From contig NW_024104773.1 of NCBI RefSeq assembly GCF_003945595.2, positions 124,001 through 188,000 of the forward strand: a DNA stretch of 64,000 bases, given 5' to 3'. Source of the stretch: Pipra filicauda (taxonomy: Eukaryota; Chordata; Aves; Passeriformes; Pipridae). The translations under genes and the position numbers were made by a program. Shown in pieces: positions 24,039 to 37,700 of this stretch (position 1 is the stretch's first letter; every line of letters begins with the position of its first letter). The notes under the pieces were generated by a model. That model was not told where the DNA came from. It did no database searches and saw nothing but the letters and a program-made list of their open reading frames with translations.

Positions 24039-27000
24039 ATTCAAGCAAATACATCCAAACCCAGAAGAATGATGCGTATTTTTTTTAAAACATTTAGATA
24101 ATGTGTATTTAGGATTCCAGTGTCTGGCGCTTTAAAAATACCAGGAAAATTGCCTTTTTTTTTCTTTTTCTCATCCTGGAATGAGTTCCACATGTATTGT
24201 TTCTCTACATGAGAAAGTAAGCGTAGCTCTCACACTGAACTATAACCTACTTTGTTGTTCAACCTTCCCATTCCCCTGAGGTGGGGTTTTACCTGTGATA
24301 ATCTTATTTAAGGCAGATGAATTCACTCCATATCAGGCTACAGGAAAGCAATCTTTCAGAATGAAGTGAGAGTTCCCAATTACTGTTAGTGTTTTACCTC
24401 ACCCCACCAAGGTCCTTTGCAGCAGGGAAATGTTTGCACAGAGTATCCCAGTTGCACTGACTGCTGTATCATGTCCCATACTACCACTAGGATTAGCAGG
24501 TGGAGAAAACATGGAGCAGTTTCTCTGTCAGACTGCAGCTTTAGAAAGCCAAAAGCTGTGTAAGTGAAGTGCCTTCTCCTTGAGGCTTTATTTATTACCT
24601 GTGTTAACTAGATTTGGGGAGACAGCTCGGAGAGATAAGGACAAACTCTTTCTGTATTAACCTATTTCATTTGTAGTTTTCCTCTCTCCCGCTGGGTTCC
24701 CTAGGCAATGTCTGATACACCTAGAGATTTTTCTTTACTGATAACTGCAACTGGGAGCATCAACCTGCAAGAAATGTCAATCTTCTTTGCATAAGAAAAT
24801 GCCTGCAGCAAATACACACATTTCCATATGGAGTGACATCCAGCTTTACCTGTTTACCCCACTTCCCAAGCATCCAAAAGACTGTCTGTATTTCAGTGCT
24901 GTCATGAGAATGATTTATTCACATTGTTCACTGGTGACTAAATCCTAGGCAAAACAGAACAACTTGTGGAGCTGACAGATCCAGCAAGAACTCTAAGTGA
25001 AACTCCTTCTTCCTTTCTGTAGGCTTCACATGGGAAAAGAAGATGCTGCTGCTCCATAAGGTAATGAATCCAAAGCATGACCTCCATGTCTGTGAAGTTC
25101 CACTTTTCCTGTCTTCTACTAGGGCAGAAAAAAATAACAGTGGAGCTGAGGGACACACAAAGGTCTGACACTGGTGGTTAATTGCCTGCCCTGCTCTCCC
25201 CAGCAGCTGTGGGCTCAACTTGGATATCTCTGAAGCATTGCTGCCTCTTGGAAGCTGGGGCAAGTTATAGCTTATGGCTGCAGGGCCACAGACTAAAGCA
25301 TGACCTGGTTACTAATAAAACCAGGTAATTATTCCCTGATGGTTAGTGTGTATTCGTTATAATGTGTATCTAATGCAAATGATTCATTTTAATTGTGTTC
25401 TCTCCTCCCTACGCACACTTAACTCCCATTGACAGGGAGGTGAGAACAGACTCCCTCCGCTTCCACTTATTAGCAAGTGTTACAAGGATTATTCTGGTCG
25501 GGGAAGGTTTTGGGTGCTCTGCAATGATGTGTCTGACTCATCCCCTATTGTACCAAGTAGGGAAGGTTATTTTTGCAGTGTTAATATGAAAAAACATGTG
25601 GAAAATGTAATGCTTTAAAGAGGTGCCTTCTGTGGGAAGTCATTGCTAATTAGGTGGTACGTGGGTGTCATCTGGGTCTCAGTAAACTATAGGTCATGCC
25701 AATATTTGAATCCTCTGAAGATTTTAGTGTAATTAGGGGGAAATAATTAGCATTTCACCTTTCATTGGGAAATTGTGATTAACTGTGTCGTAACCTTTTT
25801 AATGATTTTCAGGTTTTCTAGAACTGCTAAGTTCCTTGCTGCTTTTGAAGCTGTGTGCCTAGTGACAACCAGAGGGCATGTGAAAGTCTTGTTGACTATC
25901 ACAAAGGGTCCACATTGCTCTGATCCAAACAATTACTCTCATCACCTCTTTATGCTGAAATATTGTCTTAATCCACCTGAGACATGAACCATACTGTGCT
26001 AAGTTCTGCATCTCAGTACAGAAAGACAGGTGCCCTGTCAAATCTAGCAGAAATTCGGAAGGAAATCAGAAGTGTCAACTATTTTGCAAAGAGTCACTTC
26101 ACATGATAAAGCTGATTCAGGACTACAGGATTGAAGCTATGAGGCTGACAACATTGTTTCTCCTAGCCAGAAATATAAAGTGTCTTACTCTCTTCCCAGT
26201 GGGTTTTAGAGAGATGAATCCCAGGATGCTACACCACTTCTTTCTGATGGAGATAACCAGTCCACACAGAGGTGGTGAGTACAGTAGAAGACAGGAATGT
26301 GAGCAAACTCTAAACCAGATAACTTCAGTAGTAATTACAGTGTAGTCGTAACTCAATCCCCCTGGGACTCCGGAATCACCTTGTGTTAAGCTCCTTGATG
26401 CTATTCAATTAAATGCTGTTTCAGGTGTGTGCCCAAGAGCCACAGACACACTTTTGATTGACATGAAGTCTTACCCATATTATGAAGCATTTCTGCTCTT
26501 GCCATTGATCAGTTATGCGCAATAAGAACCAACCCCAGCAGAGCTGTTCTCTGAGTCTGCTGCTCCCATGCAGAGTATCTGTCCTTGTGCTTTTGTTATG
26601 GACACTACTGCCTTGTGATCAGCTGTGGAATGTATCTCTGGGATCAAAATTCTCTAAATTTGGCAGGTTTCCACTTCCTGTGGGAGGACTACAGAATCAG
26701 ATCATTTTCACAAAATAACAAAATAGTTTTTTGCCTTGGACCAAAATGGACAAAAGTTTAGACTCCCAGAATACCTGCTAAGCCATACAAGGGGTCCATC
26801 CATGGTCCAGACAAGAGACCAGGACTCAACGCTCTCTCTGATAGACCCTTGAATATTAGTTCTATTAGAATCACAGGACTAAACCTCCCCACATGTAAAA
26901 TGGGGTTTCTGTAACAGAGTTATCTTAAGATATCTCAGGGTAAGGATCTCCTCTTGGAGCTCCAAAGCATGGCTGTGTTGCTGGGATGCATGCATTGTGG

Positions 27001-30000
27001 ATCAATCTGGCAGTTCTCTTGTATTTTAAGGGGACAGAGAGTTTGGTCCCCTGATTTGATGTGTAAAGCTGACAGACCCCCAAGAGGAATACATATCCCT
27101 GAGTAGGATGTGATCTATTATTCTGCAAGAAAATGATACTGCCCTGACCATTCTGTACCATGGCTTTCCTCTTCCCAGCTACCAGCTGAGCAAGTACATC
27201 ATCTTCAGATGTCACATTTACATTAAAGGCATGTGCAGACTGGTTCCCAAAATCCTTTGATGAAGTGGTGTTAAGTGGGACAGAGCAAAGGCTCAGTATT
27301 TTTGATTCCCTGATGCCTTCACTGCTTTCCTGGCTGAGTATGGGATGGCCTCTTAGGAGCACTCCAAGGCACTTTGCTGTGTGGCATTTCAGCTGGTGCC
27401 AGCCAGCAGAACCAGACATGCCTTGGGTCTCAGTGGGGGACCTGCAGCAATCTCCTGTCCAACTCTCCCTGGAAGTTCTGTGGACCATATGTTGTCCCTG
27501 GCAGGTGCAACCAGCAAGACTGAGAGCAGAAGCTGGCAGTGCCCTGCCCGTTCTCCCTGAAGCACCACAGATTTCGGAGGAGTTGCCAGCCATTGACAGG
27601 CAGGACATTCGGCCAAGAGCCATCTGTCCAAGCTTACTTTCTGCCACTGCTGTTGCTGATGCCCAGCAAGTTCCCACAAGCCTGAGGAATGAACTGCATT
27701 TGACCTCACATAAAAAAAGCTGGTGCTGAGAGGGAAATGTGAAAAGAAGCCTGCAACTTTCAGCTTTCAAAAAGATGTATGGATGTGATACAAAATTAGG
27801 GAGAAGAGGAAGAACAGCATGACTACCTACCTTGCTGGAACAGAGGGATGTGTCACCATATGTGCATGTTCCAGGGCCTCAGGAATACTGTGCCTGGAAG
27901 AGAGGAGGCATGTTCATCCAAAAAATTAATAACAGCGGTGCATATAAAGACTATGGTTTAATTACTCGCATTAAACAGCTCAGCAGAGAAGGCAAGTAGT
28001 GAAGGTGACATGACAGGTTCTGCTAGCCTACCTAGTTTAGACATGATATTGCCTAAAACACATCATTGGACTCCACAGCCATGTTCACATACACATGTGC
28101 ATACCACAGGCTGGGATAATGCTGTGAGAGGTTTGCAGGTTATGCTGGGGAGCAGCAGGCAGTTCCCATACACTAAATCCTCCTTGAAAATAAATGCATG
28201 AAGGCAAGGGGGTGTCCCAACAGCCTGAAACCCTGACTTTCACATCAGCTTGGCAAAGCAAACCCAAATAGTCAGACTTGAGAAAGCAGGAGTATCAAAA
28301 GGTGATGAAAAGTGGAAGATCAAAACTTACATGTGCTCCATGAGGGCAAGACAAAGCAAATCTCTCCCAAATGCCAAAGAAGCAGCCAGTGACCGGAACC
28401 ACTCCCAGAGGTGGCTGCAGCCCAGACCAGTTCCAAGAAACATCCTTCCAAAATCCATCTTCTTCCTCTCTGTTTAACGTTTCTGTGTGTTTATGAGGAA
28501 ACCCCTGAGCCATCTGGAAGCAGAAAGGGGACATTGGGATCAAACTGGCTGTAATTGTTGCCCAGGGACACTAGATGGAGAAACGCCTTTAGGGATAAAG
28601 AGTAGGTAAGGGGCTGTGTCACCAGTCTTACAGGAAAAAACAAAGGGAGTAAGAGCCCTCAGCTCACCATTATTGATGTTGTTGGCTTTAAGTTTTGCTT
28701 AAAAGCTTTCTGTTTTCGGATCCCATTACAGCTCTATACAGGCCATTAGTTAATTAAGTTATTCCACCAGACTCTGTCAAAGCTTGGATATGTTGTTACT
28801 GCTAGCTCTCTCAGGCTCCCCCTCACCTCCCTCCCCTTCACCCCTCACCACTGACAGATTTGGAAAATACAATGAAAAACAAGACTCTGAGTGGATCAAA
28901 GAAGTTGTTCAATCCCTGATGAGGTTGAGCCAACACAGCTTCCCTGTGCTAAGTACATCAAATCTCTATTTCCACACAACTGTGCAACACACAGCTTTGA
29001 AAAAGCTTACCAAAAACATCATCAGAAGTCATTGCCTTTTTTGTGTCCCCAAAAGTTTGCTTCTGCCTCCCTGTGACACACATCCCAGGAGCAGGAGTTT
29101 ACCTATAACAAGAGAAACCCTCAATATGAAGCAGCCAAGCCATCCACGCCTTGTAGAGGAAGGCATCGACATCCTCCAAGACAGAGGAAGAAACAAATTG
29201 GCAAAGCCAAAAAATTACTATCCCCACCTCTGTTTTCCCCCATTCATGTGCCAACACCAATAGTTTTGGCTGGGAAACAACCTCCTGTGGTACCCACAGC
29301 CATAGATATTTGCTTGAACTCTGGGGTGTCTCCTGCTGGTGTCTGAGTTAGCAGAGCTTGCAGTAATTCTAAAAATTGAAACAATAGGCCCAGGCTGACA
29401 GTCTCTGCCCCTAATGATCTGAGCATTTTAGCACAGTGTCCTATCGATATGGCTTCCAAGACCTTTATCATATCTGACTGATTCTTCCAGTGACAACCTG
29501 TTAATTAAAATCAAAGTGCACAAAAGAACTGTGTTTATGAGTAAGTATCTATATGTAAAACATGCAGGTGGTACTGGTGGTCTCTGAAGACTCTCTGAAT
29601 GCATCCCTCAAAAGAAGGGACACAAAGTGCTGTGTGGGAAAGTCTAACAGGCTGGAGGTTCAAGGTTTGAACAAAGAAATCAGGACTGATTATCATCATG
29701 AGCTGCCACTCAAACAGTTGTTTTTTGGGGAATTCATATGCAGAGGGTTATGAATATCAAATCAGCCTTTGAACAAGACCAAGTTACTTTGATCGAGTAA
29801 CAGTTGTTACTACAGAGAAGAGTGGAGTCAATTAAAATGATGAATCTTGTACCCAGCATAGGCAACATTTGAGTTTTAGTGTCAAGGGCTTGGAGAAGAT
29901 CACAACATTATTCCAGTTTTGAAACAAGCCATATAGTTTGTTCCTCACCGTCGCAGATTTTACAATGGATAAAACTAGTAAACCTGAAGCTGCTGTGCTT

Positions 30001-30901
30001 TTCATTTAGCAGCAGGCTGTTTTATTCTTCAATAGAAAGGTGATATAGGTTGCATTTTGCCCAGTGCAAAAGCAGAAGCCAAGGGCTACTCAGCAAAGGC
30101 AAGAAGCAAATTGCTTTTGACAAAGGACAATGTGTTGTGTTCAGACTGCTTCTTATCAGAACATGTAACAATTTGGGAATTTGCTTCTTACATTTTCTAA
30201 GAGTGCATTTTTAGCCTTGCTGACTAAATTAGATATTTTTTCCCCTTTCTAAGTGTCTTTACAGCAAGCCATTGGCAGCAAGGATGCAGGATTAGCCAGA
30301 ACTTTTCCCTTATAAGATTCAAGTCACGGTCTCTGTCATCAAACATGATCCGAGGTGAGGAGGCTTTATCAGTAAACTGATCTTAGAAACTCATGAAACT
30401 GGTAACTTGTGGCTGTATTGCTGTGCTGCCTGAGGCTGACAAATTACTCTGTGTGGGCGTGTTTGGGCAGGAGGAGAGAGCTGGGAATCTCAAGAGGCTA
30501 AGCCACAAATTTCTTGCTTTCTCACAGCCAGTATCTAATATTTTGTTATCACATATTGGGACTATGTCAAGTAGACTGAATTACACACTTGTCAATGGAA
30601 AAGGTCTGAACTTAACTGAAAACATAGAGAAGGGAATGAGATGAAAGTTGAAAATGGCAATAGGGAATCTAAATCCAGCTGCATTAAAACTCAGTGGATG
30701 CTAGAGTTTGTATTATCCTAGTACGATGTTCAAAGTCTCCCTAGTTTTAAAATAAAACTGAAAGGACGTAATTCACTGTTGCCTTTTCTTGTTGCCTTGT
30801 CCTGCAATGTCAGTTAGCTCATGCAGAGTGCCTCAAAATGTCTGATTTTCCTCTGACACAGAAGATGTTATTCCTCTCATCAAAGTGAAAACTGAACACA
30901 G
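24039..30901. other. Long non-coding stretch without recognised repeats
   Basis: Nearly 6.9 kb hold no repeat I recognise, unusual next to the CR1-rich parts. A 281-codon open frame is listed separately. Segment 25590-25790 is AT-rich with several TAATTA/TAATTAG motifs and could be a conserved regulatory element, which only cross-species comparison could show. No splice-bounded exon with a known product was found. Confidence 0.45.
26925..27770 (-). other. Unassigned 281-codon open frame, coding status doubtful
   Basis: This is the longest open frame in the window. I recognise no domain, signal peptide or membrane segment. The predicted protein is rich in Ser, Cys, Gly and Gln with no obvious repeats. 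A 154-codon frame lies antisense at 27265-27729 and a 106-codon frame overlaps on the same strand, so the segment is stop-poor in several frames, partly because it is richer in G and C than its surroundings. That favours chance over coding. It could also be the remnant of an unrecognised retroviral or single-exon gene, or part of a long non-coding RNA. No promoter or poly-A signal could be tied to it. Confidence 0.15.
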
Positions 30902-31725
30902 GATCATAGAATCATAGAATGGTTTAGGTTGGAAGGGACCTTTAAAGGCCGTCTAGTCCAACCACCTGCAATGAGCAGAGACATTGTCAAACAGATCACC
31001 ACTCAATCTGGCCTTGAATGTTTCCAGGGATGGGGCATCTACAACCTCTCTGGGCAACCTGTGCCCTTATAGTAAAGCATTTCTTCCTAATATCTAGTCT
31101 AAATTTACCCTCTTTCAGTTTAAAACCATTACCCTTGGTCCTAACAAAACACACTCTACCAAAAAGTTGATCCCCATCTTTCTCACAAGCTCTTTTTAAG
31201 TACTTAAAGGCCACATTAAGGTCTCCTTGGACCCTTCCCTCCTCCAGGCCAAACAACCCCAATTATCTCAGTCACTCCATTATGGAAGGCCACTTGGTTG
31301 GTCAGGCAGGACTTGCCCTTGGTGAAGATGTGCTGGCTGTCCCAAATCACCTCCCTGTCCTCCATGTGTCTTACAGCTTCTAGGAGACTTATTCCATGAT
31401 CTACCCAGGCACAAAGGTGAGGCTGACAGGTCAAAAGTTCCCAGGGTCCTGCTTTAAACCCTTTTTAAAAGTGGGTTCAATGTTTTCCTTTTTCCAGTCA
31501 CCAGGGACTTCACCTGACTGCCATGACTTTTCAAATATCTTGGAGAGCTGCTTGACAACCAAATCAACCAATTCCTTCAGGCCTCTAGGAGGCTTCTCAT
31601 CTGGTCCCATAGGCCTATGCATACTCAGGCTCCTCAGGGGCTCAGGGATCTGGCAATGGAAAGGGGGGTAAGTGTTCATCTCAAGACAAGTCTCAGCCTT
31701 TGACCAATAAGCAGCTTCCAAACTC
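30902..31725 (-). mobile_element. CR1 LINE with N-terminal RT remnant and an internal deletion
   Basis: The low-coordinate end has the CR1 terminus (GATCATAGAATCATAGAATG, 'gtttaggttggaagggacctttaaagg'). It continues as the reverse complement of the ORF2 end up to about 31262, where the minus strand reads FKYLKRACEKDGDQLF and FKLKEGKFRLDIRKK. From about 31280 upward the minus strand instead encodes the front of the RT domain: MGPDEKPPRGLKELVD, FEKSWQSGEVPGDWKK, RHMEDREVIWDSQH and FTKGKSCLTNQVAFHNGVTE. The RT core between these blocks (motifs A to E, roughly 900 bases) is absent. Stops and frame shifts make it inactive, and it is 5'-truncated near 31725. Confidence 0.93.
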
Positions 31726-34700
31726 TGAAGTAATTAGTGATCAGGCCTACAAAGGCATATAGGCACCTGAATTTCCAGTGGGATGATGAAATCTGCTATA
31801 TCAAACTGTTTGTGAATGCTGACCCAGCTGCCTACTGGTATGTCTAAGTTTTGAGTTCCAGTTCAGGATCCCATAGGACCCTGAGATTTCTCAAGAGATG
31901 ACCATGAAGTGAGATCAACCATTGCTGAAATCATAAATAGTTAACTGAGCTAGGGCTATCTTGTGTTTAAAGAATTGGTGAAAAGTGAGCCAGTTTGGAA
32001 GTGAATGTTAAATAAAGCTCTAGCACTTGCAGTGCTTTAGACAGATTCTTCTTATACAAAACTACTGAGACTTATCAACAACTTTCTAGACAGAAAAAAA
32101 GGGGCAAAATGCAGAAGGTCATGTAGTCTGTCTCCCTGCCCCAAGACAGCATATGGTCTGCCTAAAATAACACCAGACTGACGTGCAAGAGGGAAAAACC
32201 TGAAAAGCAAATACTAAAATTCTGAAACCCATCAGCTTGAAATTAGGCACTGTATTCAATTCATAGATACCATATCTCAGAACAACCAGGGCTGAGTGGT
32301 ATATGCAACACCTGAATATAGGCAAAGGCACTTCAGCATATAGTTCTTAGCACCTTCTGTGTGAAAATGAATTATTTGAACAAAATAGCCCCTGGCATGG
32401 ACTTCATCCTAAATTCCTTGTGGTGAGGGGTTTAGGTTCTAAAAATAGGCTTTTCACCCTTGAGGAAAAGGGTTACCAGGTAAAATGGCAATGGAAAAAG
32501 GCTAGGCACCAGGAAGGACTGCTTCATCCAGGTACTTGTCTAAAAACACTGAATGAAAATGGATGGAATTAAGGCCAAAGGACTCGATTGGTAGCAAGAG
32601 AAAGTAGAAGAAGCAACCAAGTCCCAGCACCACAGACAGCAGCTTGCTCCCAGCAATCTGGGACCACTAAGTGTCCAACTTGAGTATTTCCTCTCCCTGT
32701 TAATCTGGCCCTGTTTACACTGCTCTGAGTACAATCAATCAGCTTTGTGACACTGGCACAGCAATGAAGCTGCAGATGTGATGAGACCCATCCATGTGGT
32801 CACACCAATGATCAAATGGTCACTGCAGGTCAGGCCCACTTCTGGGGTATGATTCACTTTGGTCCTACATGGGAAGGGCATATTCCCCTTGGATCATTCC
32901 TTCTACCTCTCCACAGAAAGGCTAAGTATATTGTTGGTCCCATAGGGTGGTGGCATGATCCATTCATCAGTGGATCAATATGATAGACTTGACTGAGTGG
33001 GAGAAGACACAACTTCTGTTTTTCACTCTGCCAGGAGAACAATTCAACCTCTGTGCCTCTATTACTCTTTCCAACATTTGTCAGCTTAAATGTTACTCTT
33101 CTGGAGCAGGAGCTGTTTTTCAAGACAGTACCACTGGTGAAATCTGCTGCCCACCAGCTCCCAATGTGTCCTGTTTCTTCCCTGAGGGCAGCTTCATCTC
33201 TCTCCCAGTACTTCCCCATTTTTGTTCTGATGCCACCCTTCAGCTGTGCCAGTACAGCAAAGAGAGAATGATGAAGCTGGGCTGTGTCAAACCATCCTCT
33301 CCCCTTTTCCTTTTGCTGTTGCATGGGTTTTGGCACACTTTCACTGTGAAACCACAGAAATAGGTGGGGGGACAGGGCACTGGTAGCCCAAATAGTGAGG
33401 TCCAGGAGGAGAAGAAGGAAGAGAGATTGGAAGGTTCTGTAGCATGGGTGCAACCATGCCCCCACTGTATCTGCAGTGCCTGGTCCCAGGGCCAGGCTGC
33501 AGGTCTAATCTGGGACTTCTACTAGTTATTATCATGGAGTGATGGGCTATGACAGTTATTAAGCCCACGAGCACATTGACGCTCAGCATGCAAAACCTCT
33601 CTCCATGAGATGGGTTTTCTAAGGCCACTGTGCAGAGCCGGCCTGATCTCAGAGAGCTCTGACGTCGCCCCAACCAACCTGACCCCAAATGCTCGCTAAA
33701 AAAGCACCAAGCGCCCTATTTTGCATTGCCTGTAACATCCCAAAACAGTGTCTGACTTCTCAATTAGTCAGAGAGAGGACTGCAAACTTGAAATCCAAAC
33801 TGATGGACTGTGAAATCCATATCACGTTGTCACCCACAGCACACTCTCCCTGCTCTGCACTGAGCTATAAATAGACTTTCATTATTAGCGAGCAGACAAA
33901 GGCAGCCTGGAAGATGTTCCACACTGACACTACTCCTGGCTTATGGATTTCTTGGTTTCACCTTGGTATAGGAGTGAAGATGGGGACAAGCAGGGAGGGG
34001 CTCCTCAACAGCCATAGAGCTGAAATCACTTCTTGCCCTAACCAGTATTATTTCTGGGTTTTATTTTGGGTTTGGGTTGTGGTTTTTTCTTTTTTTTTCT
34101 TTTTTTTTTTTTTTAACATTCTCTCCCCTGCAGCCAAGAGGTTCAGAATACATTACCCAGTGCTACAGAATGTGTTACACTCACCTCCTCTCTTAGGTCA
34201 TCAGTTGAAGCTCCTGTAATCTGACTACCAACTCCCAAACAATGCAGTCATTAAATCCCTAATGTTTTCTTTCTCCAAGTTTTATTTGTTTAAAAAAAAA
34301 AAAGTTTATATTTGCTTCAAAACATTTAAATATCTTAGAGGAGCTATTAACTTGGAAAAAATGAAAGGCATTTGAATTTTCTGGGAACAGGCAAATCCTG
34401 ACATTTCTGTGTCTGTTACAAAGAGTTTGAAATTCCATCTTTGCAAAGAAAGAGCTTTGTACGTGCTTTTCTAAAAAAAAAAAAAAAATCCACAACAAAA
34501 GTGTCTGATCACGAGCACTGGTGAGACACAGAAGCTGTGATCCTGAGGCATAAACCTGAAGATTTGTGTTCTTTAACCACAAGACAGAGACACCCTTAAT
34601 ACACCTTTTTTCCTATGGTCCTGTCGTCCTTTGACAAAATAGAAACTCACATTAGGAGCTGAGATGAGGAAAAGACCTATCTTTTCCTGCTCATTCATAC

Positions 34701-37700
34701 TTTGAGTCTGAATACCAGCTCTGCCCTTCCCATGCACCAGTCCCCTATGACATGCAGCACCTCTGTTTCTGCCTGGTTCCTTGGCATTTACAGCAAGGTC
34801 AATTAAACAAGACATTGGCTGACCATTATTTGTAGAGCAGGAGTTTATTCCTTGACTAACAGAAATGAAACAGCTTGGCTGAAAACCCGGGAAGGTTTAG
34901 TTTTGGATCAAATAGCAGACTGAAGTTTTGAGATAGCTGGTTGTGTTCTTTTGCTCTGCAATCTGCTCTTTTCTATCTCAGCTTTTTTTGCAAATGAAAC
35001 AAACTCCCAAATGCCCAAAACCCTTGCATGCTGTGTCTGTGAAGAAAATCTCACACAGAGGGCTGAGTCTGAGGATGTTGTTCCATTAATGTTTCTTTCT
35101 CACAGCAGAGAAGTTCGCATCTTCCCAGCCCCCTTTTAGCCCCTCTGGCCCTTGCTTCCCCACAACAGTTTTTAACTCCACACCTTCTGCCGAGCTCCTA
35201 AAATGGTTTGTGAGGCTTTGCTGGAAATTGGTTCTTTGGGCAAGGGGAGGACGGCATGTTGAACCCAAATGACTGTAATTAACCTATCTCTCTAAAATGA
35301 TCAAGATTTTAAAAGTTTTGGTTTCAGTCAGTTTAATACATTTCTCATAACTGGTAGTATAGGTGAAAGGACAGTACCTTGCAGGCTGGGAGCATGGAGG
35401 TGTATTTTTGACACTGAAGGGGTTGGAAAGAAAATGTTAGGTATTACTAGAGCCACAGCCCTGCACAGTCTTGGTAAAACAGCTTTGAGAGAAGCAACCT
35501 GTCCAGTCATCTTCAAGAACTGTTACCTGAGTGGTTAGTAACCATACAGTCAAGATAATTCTGATTCTTCCTGTCAGAGTGATGCAGGGGTTACACAGAA
35601 GGTGACACCTTCTGTGGAGTTCCTCAGTGAATAGCGCAGAGAAATGCAGTTAAGAAGCTATTAAACACTTATTCAAATGTTTCCCCACAAAATCTAAGTT
35701 TAAGGACCATAACAAAACCCAGCAACATACCATTGAAAGCTGCTTCATTTTTGCGAATTTTGTGATTTATTCCTTTGGGGTTTTCTGTGCTGTTATTCAT
35801 CTTTTCCACAGGTAATGAAAACAAATTTCCTAGTTTCTGAAGGTGTACAAAGCCATGACCAGTTATAACTATTTTCATTTGCCTAACCCTTTTTTAGAAA
35901 ACCTCAAGAATAATTAAAGTTCATATGATGCAAAGACACTTTGGAACTCTATAGTGCACACTCATTGAGTAATGAAATTAATATCAGGACAATAAGGAAT
36001 ATTACCAGAATAACAAATGCTCCTGAGCCTTAATAACAACTGCAAAAACGGGCAGATACTAGATGTTTTAAATCTATTAAGTGCTTTTGCTTTGTGTATT
36101 GACACAGGTAATGAGTTCTATGGAAAGAACGCTACACTTGAAAGCCTTTAACACTAAAAGCTTAATTTAGTGTGCAATGAATAATACAGGGAGCCCATTC
36201 ATGGGTCGATCAGAATGGGATGAGAGAGCACCAAAGGAGCAGGCAGATCATGTTAATAGGAAGCTTGAAACTTATTTAAAAATCTATACTGTAGTTAAAA
36301 TTAGAACACAAATTGGAACTTGGCATTCTGTTGCTCGGGAAATTGGTAATGGGATACTAAAGCCTTGCACTTCTCTCTGTCTGATCCTAGTTAGAAGAGG
36401 ACAAAGGCGATGACAGGCACAATGTCGTGTATACCACAGGGAGTCATTAAAGAAAGTGCTAACATAAAGAAATCAGCCTTTTCCAGCTATTCTCATAGTG
36501 TGGTGTGTGCTGTATTCCTCTATTATTCCAAGCGTAGAAAAATATGGGTCAAAATATAGAATCAGACGTTGTCTTCTTCATGAGTATTCCAAGGGTAGAC
36601 AATAATTTTGGCTTTTATTCTTTTTCTTTAGGTGTGAATTTTCAAATACCATTCAGTCTTCTGTGGCCAGTGGATTCACCTGGATCAGAAGAATTAAGAC
36701 TTCTGAATTAAATGGCTTTTGCTTAGACATGATGGTGCCCGGTGTCCCTACTGATCAGAGAAAAAGGTCAATGGGGGGTTTGTCTCTCTCCCAGAGGAAA
36801 ACTATTTTTATCTCAAAGTCCATCCTTGCAGTTAGGTAACATTTATCAGGACAGATCCTGAAAGCAAAAGTGAGAGAGGGAGAACAAAACTATCTTTTAG
36901 AGGGATGATGCCTCTGAATCAGGGCAGAGCCACCTGCCAAGGACAAATACCTCATTCCATTGTTACATTCTTCACAATCTTCCAATGAGACTCTGTGCCT
37001 CTAGTCCAGTGCCACCCATTTCATTATAGACAAGTATGTTGCTGTCTGAACCACAAGCTGGGAAGCAGAAAGTAAGAAAAAGACTGAAAAATCCAATATT
37101 TAGCAAAAAATACAGAGGACAGACATCCATGTCCCACCACAAAGGGACCAGAGCAGCTGGGTGACTTCCTCCTCTAACAGAGATCTAATCTAACACCCTG
37201 GAGAATGAGCCCACAGGGAGAGTTCAGGAGAAGCCAACCATCAGGTGGATTTACATCCTGAAGGAAAAGGTGCCTGGAGATTCTAGAAAACATCCCTGGA
37301 GGTCATTTCAGGAATAAATCACAGTAAAATAATTACTGATGATTCTTAGGATAATTGTTTCTCAAAGTCGCAGAAACAATGGAGAGTGGTTAAATAGTTT
37401 CTTGTTATTTTAAAACATATAAAAAGTAATAAAAAAACATTTAAAAATCTGTGTTCTGAGCAATGCTTTCTGCAAATATAATGATTAAGAGAAAAAAAAA
37501 TTATTGGCTTAACTGGAGGAAGAGTCACAATTTTTTTACCACTGTTTGATTGCCTCTTTTTTTTTTTTTTTATTAAAGCCTGAATTCCCTGGCTGACAGT
37601 TTAATTGTTAGGGTAATGTGATGGATAAAGGGACTTGCTCTGTAGTGCCTCCCACTTACTAAACACTTGCTTGCAATCGCAGCTGCAAAAAGTGCCACAG

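Noticed and set aside
31431..31721. 96-codon minus-strand frame as a reverse-transcriptase gene
   Set aside because: It is the N-terminal RT remnant of a truncated, internally deleted CR1 and is listed as part of that element.
32085..32180. Old minus-strand CR1 end
   Set aside because: Only one phrase ('ggtcatgtagtctgtctccctgcccca') resembles the family and the next expected blocks are absent.
34083..34488. T-rich and A-rich runs as paired retroposon ends
   Set aside because: The runs lack a recognisable body between them, and the orientation and spacing fit no family I know.
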